A model generated the notes under the pieces. That model saw only the letters and a program-made list of their open reading frames with translations, did no database searches and was not told the origin of the DNA. The position numbers were made by a program, and so were the translations under genes. A stretch of DNA of 64,000 nucleotides, taken from Paenarthrobacter aurescens. Lineage in GTDB: Bacteria; Actinomycetota; Actinomycetes; Actinomycetales; Micrococcaceae. Positions within the stretch are counted from its first letter, which is position 1; the number at the start of each line of letters is the position of its first letter. The stretch covers positions 62,001 to 126,000 of the forward strand of contig NZ_JAOEFX010000011.1 of the NCBI RefSeq assembly GCF_025421775.1. Reading direction: 5' to 3'. Positions 60,289-64,000 of this stretch are shown in pieces.

Positions 60289-61812
60289 CTAGGCGGAAAC
60301 TGCGAGGAGATCCTCGGCGTAGGCAACCAGGGTGCGGACGGTGCATCCGGTTCCCTGCTTGGGGGTGTAGCCGTACGGGCTGCCGTTGTTGAACGACGGA
60401 CCCGCAATGTCGACGTGTGCCCAGGGGATCTGCTGGCCGTCGCCGTTCTTGCCGACGAATTCCCGCAGGAAAACGGCTGCGGTCATCATGCCGCCGTTAC
60501 GCTCACCAATGTTGGCAAGGTCCGCCACCTGGGAATCCAGGCTTGGGCGCAGTTCTTCCGGCAGCGGCATCGGCCAGACCAGCTCGCCTGCCCGGTCTGC
60601 CGCTGACTTCAGGGCAGCGGTGACGGAATCGGAACCCATGACGCCAGCCGTACGCAGTCCAAGGGCGATCAGCTGGGCGCCGGTCAGCGTAGCGACGTCA
60701 ATGATGGCGTCCGGCTTTTCCAGGCTGGCAGCGACGAGGCCGTCGGCCATGACCAGGCGCCCTTCGGCGTCGGTGTTGAGGACCTCGACGGTCTTCCCGC
60801 CGTAGATGGTAAAGACGTCGGCAGGCCGTGCCGCAGCACCCGAGGGCATGTTCTCCGCAATGCAGAGCCACGCGGTCGCCTTGATGTTCAGGCCAAGCGA
60901 AGCGATGGCCAGGACGGTATTAAGAACGACGGCGGCGCCCGCCATATCGCTCTTCATGTCGCCCATGCCGAGGGCCGGCTTAATGGAGATGCCGCCGGTG
61001 TCGAAGGTGATGCCCTTGCCCACGAGGGCTATCTTCCGGGTGGCCTTCGCCGGAGCGTATTCAACCTTGACCAGGCGCGGCTGGCGGGTGGAACCCTTGC
61101 CGACGCCGAGAATCCCTCCGAAGCCTTCCTTTTCCAGGCGCTTTTCGTCCCAGACCGTGATCTTGACCGGGAGGCCCTTGGCGAGTTCCTTGGCGGACTC
61201 GGCGAATGACTCGGGGTAGAGGTGGCTGGGGGGTTGGTTAACCAGGGTCCGGGTGGCGTTCACGGCGCGGGCCAGGACGATGGCCCGGTCCAGCACTGGC
61301 TGGGCGGCCCGGGCGTCTACGTCCGAGAAGATCAGTGCCTTCGCCACGGGGGCCTTCAGGCCATCCTTGCTGGAGCGGTGTTCCGTGTAGGAGTAGGCGC
61401 CCATGGCGGCACCTTCAGCGACGGCTGCGACGTCGTCGACGGTCGGCGTCGGGTACGCAAGGGTCACTGAAGTGACACCGGCAAGCTGCCGGACGGCGGA
61501 CCCGGCGGCGCGACGCAAGGCCTCTTCGGTGAGGTTGCCGGCGTCGGACAGCTTGCCCACGCCGGCAAGGACCAAAATTCCCGAGCCCGTCTCCGGCAGC
61601 CCGGGAAGCCGGTGTACCTGATCGGCGGCACCGGTGATCCCCAGGAGCTGGAGGGAGCCGGCAACGGACTCGGCGGCCTTTGCACTCAACGGATTCGGGA
61701 GCAGCACCGGCCCGTCCGTGCCTTGCGCAACTCCAATCACAAGTGCGTCGCTGGGGGACTTTTTCAGGTCCTTGGCGATGATGCCCAGGATGATGTCAGT
61801 AGTCTTGACCAC
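60289..61812 (-). CDS. pepA: PepA, leucyl aminopeptidase (M17)
   Basis: PepA (507 aa) is a cytosolic dizinc aminopeptidase. Metal and catalytic motifs: LVGKGITFDTGGISIKP (Lys and Asp), MKSDMAGAAVV and the M17 signature NTDAEGRLVMADGL (Asp, Glu, catalytic Arg). An N-terminal macro-like domain of about 170 residues is present. The GTG start has GAGGAAA upstream. The pepA-lpdA-sucB order matches Rv2213-Rv2215. Confidence 0.95.
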   Translation of the reverse strand: MVKTTDIILGIIAKDLKKSPSDALVIGVAQGTDGPVLLPNPLSAKAAESVAGSLQLLGITGAADQVHRLPGLPETGSGILVLAGVGKLSDAGNLTEEALRRAAGSAVRQLAGVTSVTLAYPTPTVDDVAAVAEGAAMGAYSYTEHRSSKDGLKAPVAKALIFSDVDARAAQPVLDRAIVLARAVNATRTLVNQPPSHLYPESFAESAKELAKGLPVKITVWDEKRLEKEGFGGILGVGKGSTRQPRLVKVEYAPAKATRKIALVGKGITFDTGGISIKPALGMGDMKSDMAGAAVVLNTVLAIASLGLNIKATAWLCIAENMPSGAAARPADVFTIYGGKTVEVLNTDAEGRLVMADGLVAASLEKPDAIIDVATLTGAQLIALGLRTAGVMGSDSVTAALKSAADRAGELVWPMPLPEELRPSLDSQVADLANIGERNGGMMTAAVFLREFVGKNGDGQQIPWAHVDIAGPSFNNGSPYGYTPKQGTGCTVRTLVAYAEDLLAVSA

Positions 61813-62146
61813 GAGGATGTTTCCTCACTTCTCTCTGCATTGCATGGCGGGGCCGCATGTTTGGCGGCCTGCCCCGGTACGCGCCCGACGTCCTCTTACG
61901 ACGGCGGCCTTGGTCTTCTGGGCCAGCGTCGCAAACGGGCGCCGGCCCGTTTCGATCGTAGTCTCTCGAGCCCTGCGGACAGCAATTAAATGAGAGCTGC
62001 GGCACATCCGGGGCAGGAATGCCCCATGGTCGTGCAGCGTTGTAGGAAGTAGCAGTCTCCCGCAGCCAAGCCGTGGCGCCCTATGGTGCCTTGCGCCGGT
62101 GCTCCTGGAACGTCCCCCCGCTTTGTCATTGCGAAAGGAACACGCC
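61813..62146. other. pepA / PAC2 divergent intergenic region
   Basis: This 334-bp gap between divergent genes holds ribosome sites for both. No recognised operator, RNA motif or convincing ORF is seen; a minus-strand frame through it is Arg/Gly-rich and probably spurious. Confidence 0.4.
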
Positions 62147-63085
62147 GTGTTTGAACGGATATCCGGCTCCCTCCTGGACCCTGAATCGCTGTACGCGAGA
62201 AACATAGAGACCTTCTACAGCCCCGAGCTCCGCGGGCTCAACATGGTGATGGGATTCACGGGCTTCGCCGATGCCGGTCATGTGGTCCGGCAGATCAACG
62301 CTGAACTGTTGGACGAACTGGACGCCGAGGTTGTGGCAATGTTCGATGCCGACCAGCTCATCGACTACCGCTCCCGCCGGCCCCACATCAGCTTCGTCGA
62401 AGACCATCTACAGGACTACCAGGCGCCAAAGCTCGGCTTGTACAAGCTGAACGACGGGCTCGGCCAGCCGTTCCTGCTGTTGGCCGGCTTCGAGCCCGAC
62501 CTGCAGTGGGAGCGTTTCTCGCGGGCCGTCGTCGGGATTGTGGAAACACTCGACGTCAACCTGGTGACGTGGATCCATTCCATCCCCATGCCTGTGCCGC
62601 ACACGCGGCCCGTTGGCGTCACGGTTCACGGCAACCAGCCCGACCTCATCGAGGGCATTTCCAGTTGGAAGCCCACGGTGGATGTTCCAGCGGCCATTGG
62701 TCACATCCTTGAACTCCGGCTCACGGAAGCCGAACGCAACGTTGCCGGCTATGTCATCCATGTACCGCACTACCTCTCAGAAGCCGAATACCCCACGGCG
62801 GCCGTTGCGGGCCTGGAGTACCTGGGTGCGGCGACGTCCCTCATGCTGCCCACGGACAGGCTTCGCGAAGCGGGGCGTGAGGTAGGCCGGCAAATCGCCG
62901 AGCAGATCGAGGCCTCGGAAGAAGTGCAGGCAGTGGTCACGAATCTTGAGACGCGCTATGACGAGAAGTCCGAGGGCGTTGTCCGCCGCTCGCTGCTCGC
63001 CGACGAGAATGATGAACTGCCCAACGCAGAGGACATAGGTGCAGCCGTTGAGGCCTATTTGGCTCGTAAAGACTCGCCTCAATAA
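62147..63085 (+). CDS. PAC2 family protein
   Basis: This 312-aa protein belongs to the PAC2 (proteasome assembly chaperone 2-like) family: MVMGFTGFADAGHVVRQINAELLDEL, VAMFDADQLIDYRSRRPHISF and a VTVHGNQPDLIEGISSWKP segment. Bacterial members form trimers of unknown function. The GTG at 62147 has GAAAGGA 7-8 nt upstream; the frame is open 16 codons further up. It is monocistronic or followed by the MFS gene 35 bp later. Confidence 0.88.
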   Translation: MFERISGSLLDPESLYARNIETFYSPELRGLNMVMGFTGFADAGHVVRQINAELLDELDAEVVAMFDADQLIDYRSRRPHISFVEDHLQDYQAPKLGLYKLNDGLGQPFLLLAGFEPDLQWERFSRAVVGIVETLDVNLVTWIHSIPMPVPHTRPVGVTVHGNQPDLIEGISSWKPTVDVPAAIGHILELRLTEAERNVAGYVIHVPHYLSEAEYPTAAVAGLEYLGAATSLMLPTDRLREAGREVGRQIAEQIEASEEVQAVVTNLETRYDEKSEGVVRRSLLADENDELPNAEDIGAAVEAYLARKDSPQ

Positions 63086-63108
63086 ATCATCTTTGAGGCG
63101 CCTGCAGG

Positions 63109-63114
63109 CATAAT
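63109..63114 (+). promoter_or_regulatory. Leaderless -10 box of MFS gene
   Basis: CATAAT ends exactly 6 nt before the GTG at 63121. AGGGG directly abuts the start and is too close to be a ribosome site. Confidence 0.45.
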
Positions 63115-63120
63115 TAGGGG

Positions 63121-64000
63121 GTGAATGCTCCCCGCGCCTGGCTCATCTGGACGATCGGCGTGTTCGCCTACCTGGTTGCGGTGGCGCAGCGGACCTCCTT
63201 TGGTGTCGCGGGCCTGGAAGCCACGGAACGCTTCCACGCCAGCGCGTCGGCCATCTCCTTCTTTACGGTGCTTCAGCTGCTGGTATATGCCGGGCTGCAG
63301 ATTCCGGTCGGCGTACTGGTGGACAGATTCGGCTCACGCGCGATGGTGGCCGGTGGCGCCATATTGATGGGGCTGGGCCAGTTGCAGCTGGCCTTTGCGG
63401 ACAGTGTTCCCGGAGGCGTGTTGGGCCGTGTCCTTGTTGGTGCCGGCGATGCAATGACCTTCATCTCGGTCATCCGGCTGGTCCCGTTGTGGTTCGCGCC
63501 GGCCAAGGTCCCGCTGGTCACACAGCTCACCGGAATGTGTGGCCAACTGGGGCAACTCTTCAGTGTGGTCCCGTTTGCACTTCTTCTTCACGCCGCCGGA
63601 TGGACTCCGGCGTTCCTGACGTTGGCTGCCATGTCCGTGTTGGCCGTCGTCGTGGTCCTGGCGCTCCTGCGGGACGCGCCTCCGGGCCATCCGCCCAAGG
63701 AAACAGGCCAGGGCCTGAGGGCTACGGGCGTCTCTCTCTCGCGCGCCTGGAAACAACCCGGAACCCGTTTGGGGCTTTGGAGCCACTTCACCGTGCAGTT
63801 CAGCGGAAACCTCTTCGCCATGACCTGGGGTTACCCGTTCCTGCTCTCTGCGCAGGGCCTGGATGCCGGGACCGTCTCGGCGTTGATGGCATTGTTCGTG
63901 GCGACCGCCATCGTCGCCGGTCCTGGTTTTGGCCGCTTCGTATCCAAGCACCCCATGCGAAGATCTGCGATGGTTCTCCTGATCACCCTGGCCACCGCCT
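63121..64000 (+). CDS. MFS transporter (5' part)
   Basis: The frame is open from GTG 63121 to the window end (293 codons, incomplete). It encodes at least eight membrane helices with the MFS loop motif GVLVDRFGSRAMVAGG between helices 2 and 3 and GRVLVGAGDAMTFISVIRLVPLWF in helices 4-5. This pattern resembles the nitrate/nitrite-like or ACS-type MFS proteins of actinobacteria. The substrate cannot be given. The second half lies outside the window. Confidence 0.88.
   Translation, partial: MNAPRAWLIWTIGVFAYLVAVAQRTSFGVAGLEATERFHASASAISFFTVLQLLVYAGLQIPVGVLVDRFGSRAMVAGGAILMGLGQLQLAFADSVPGGVLGRVLVGAGDAMTFISVIRLVPLWFAPAKVPLVTQLTGMCGQLGQLFSVVPFALLLHAAGWTPAFLTLAAMSVLAVVVVLALLRDAPPGHPPKETGQGLRATGVSLSRAWKQPGTRLGLWSHFTVQFSGNLFAMTWGYPFLLSAQGLDAGTVSALMALFVATAIVAGPGFGRFVSKHPMRRSAMVLLITLATA

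Noticed and set aside
61825..62205. Minus-strand 126-codon frame between pepA and the PAC2 gene
   Set aside because: Arg/Gly-rich, no ribosome site, overlaps the PAC2 start antisense; likely spurious.
1..64000. CRISPR arrays, tRNA or rRNA genes, insertion sequences
   Set aside because: No regularly spaced repeats, cloverleaf-like sequences or transposase genes were recognised on either strand.

Overview
The window is chromosomal DNA of a high-GC actinobacterium. Gene content, gene order and frequent GTG starts point to the Micrococcaceae, in the Arthrobacter / Paenarthrobacter / Pseudarthrobacter group. Gene order closely parallels two mycobacterial neighbourhoods: the division and cell wall (dcw) cluster, and the pepA-lpdA-sucB-lipB-lipA-glnA1-glnE-glnA2-panB block. 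No tRNA, rRNA or CRISPR array was seen.

Region 1 (1-14.4 kb) is the dcw cluster on the + strand: murF (3' end), mraY, murD, ftsW, murG, murC, ftsQ, ftsZ, pgeF (yfiH), a yggS-type PLP protein, sepF, yggT, divIVA, lspA and an rluD-type pseudouridine synthase. It makes peptidoglycan precursors and builds the divisome and the polar growth scaffold. Many genes overlap by 4-8 bp, so translation is probably coupled. Region 2 (14.4-25 kb) is housekeeping: dnaE, a flavin reductase-like protein, a membrane protein, hisD, nrdR, an SDR, polyphosphate glucokinase, methionine aminopeptidase, a small SPOR-like protein and panB. Region 3 (25-32.7 kb) holds glnA2-glnE (glutamine synthetase and its adenylyltransferase), a sulfatase, a GNAT and several small proteins.

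Region 4 (33,137-39,068) is a 5.9-kb integrated island. A perfect 29-bp direct repeat of the 3' end of glnA1 marks both junctions. Inside are an excisionase-like HTH protein, a PH-like protein, two lipoproteins, a large secreted-type alpha/beta-hydrolase, a truncated membrane protein and the C-terminal third of a tyrosine integrase. Three copies (left) and two copies (right) of TGCGGAC, spaced exactly 11 bp apart, sit just inside the junctions and look like recombinase or excisionase binding sites. The integrase has lost its N-terminus and first catalytic Arg, so the element is probably frozen. Its insertion moved the original glnA1 terminator 5.9 kb away.

Region 5 (39-51.5 kb) has glnA1 (with a GlnR-like box upstream), an RDD protein, a DUF4191 protein, a three-gene surface-polymer locus (TagF-like transferase, XcbB/CpsF-like hydrolase, beta-helix acetyltransferase), lipB-lipA, a membrane Ser/Thr kinase with an unusual HGD catalytic motif and a TIGR01777 epimerase. 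Region 6 (51.6-64 kb) has a tricorn-type protease, OsmC, a VOC protein, a small membrane protein, sucB and lpdA (2-oxoacid dehydrogenase E2 and E3, whose lipoyl groups LipA/LipB supply), pepA, a PAC2 protein and the start of an MFS transporter.

A recurring signal is a -10-like hexamer followed by exactly 6 nt and then the start codon. It occurs at about thirteen genes and predicts leaderless mRNAs; several start codons were chosen on this basis.
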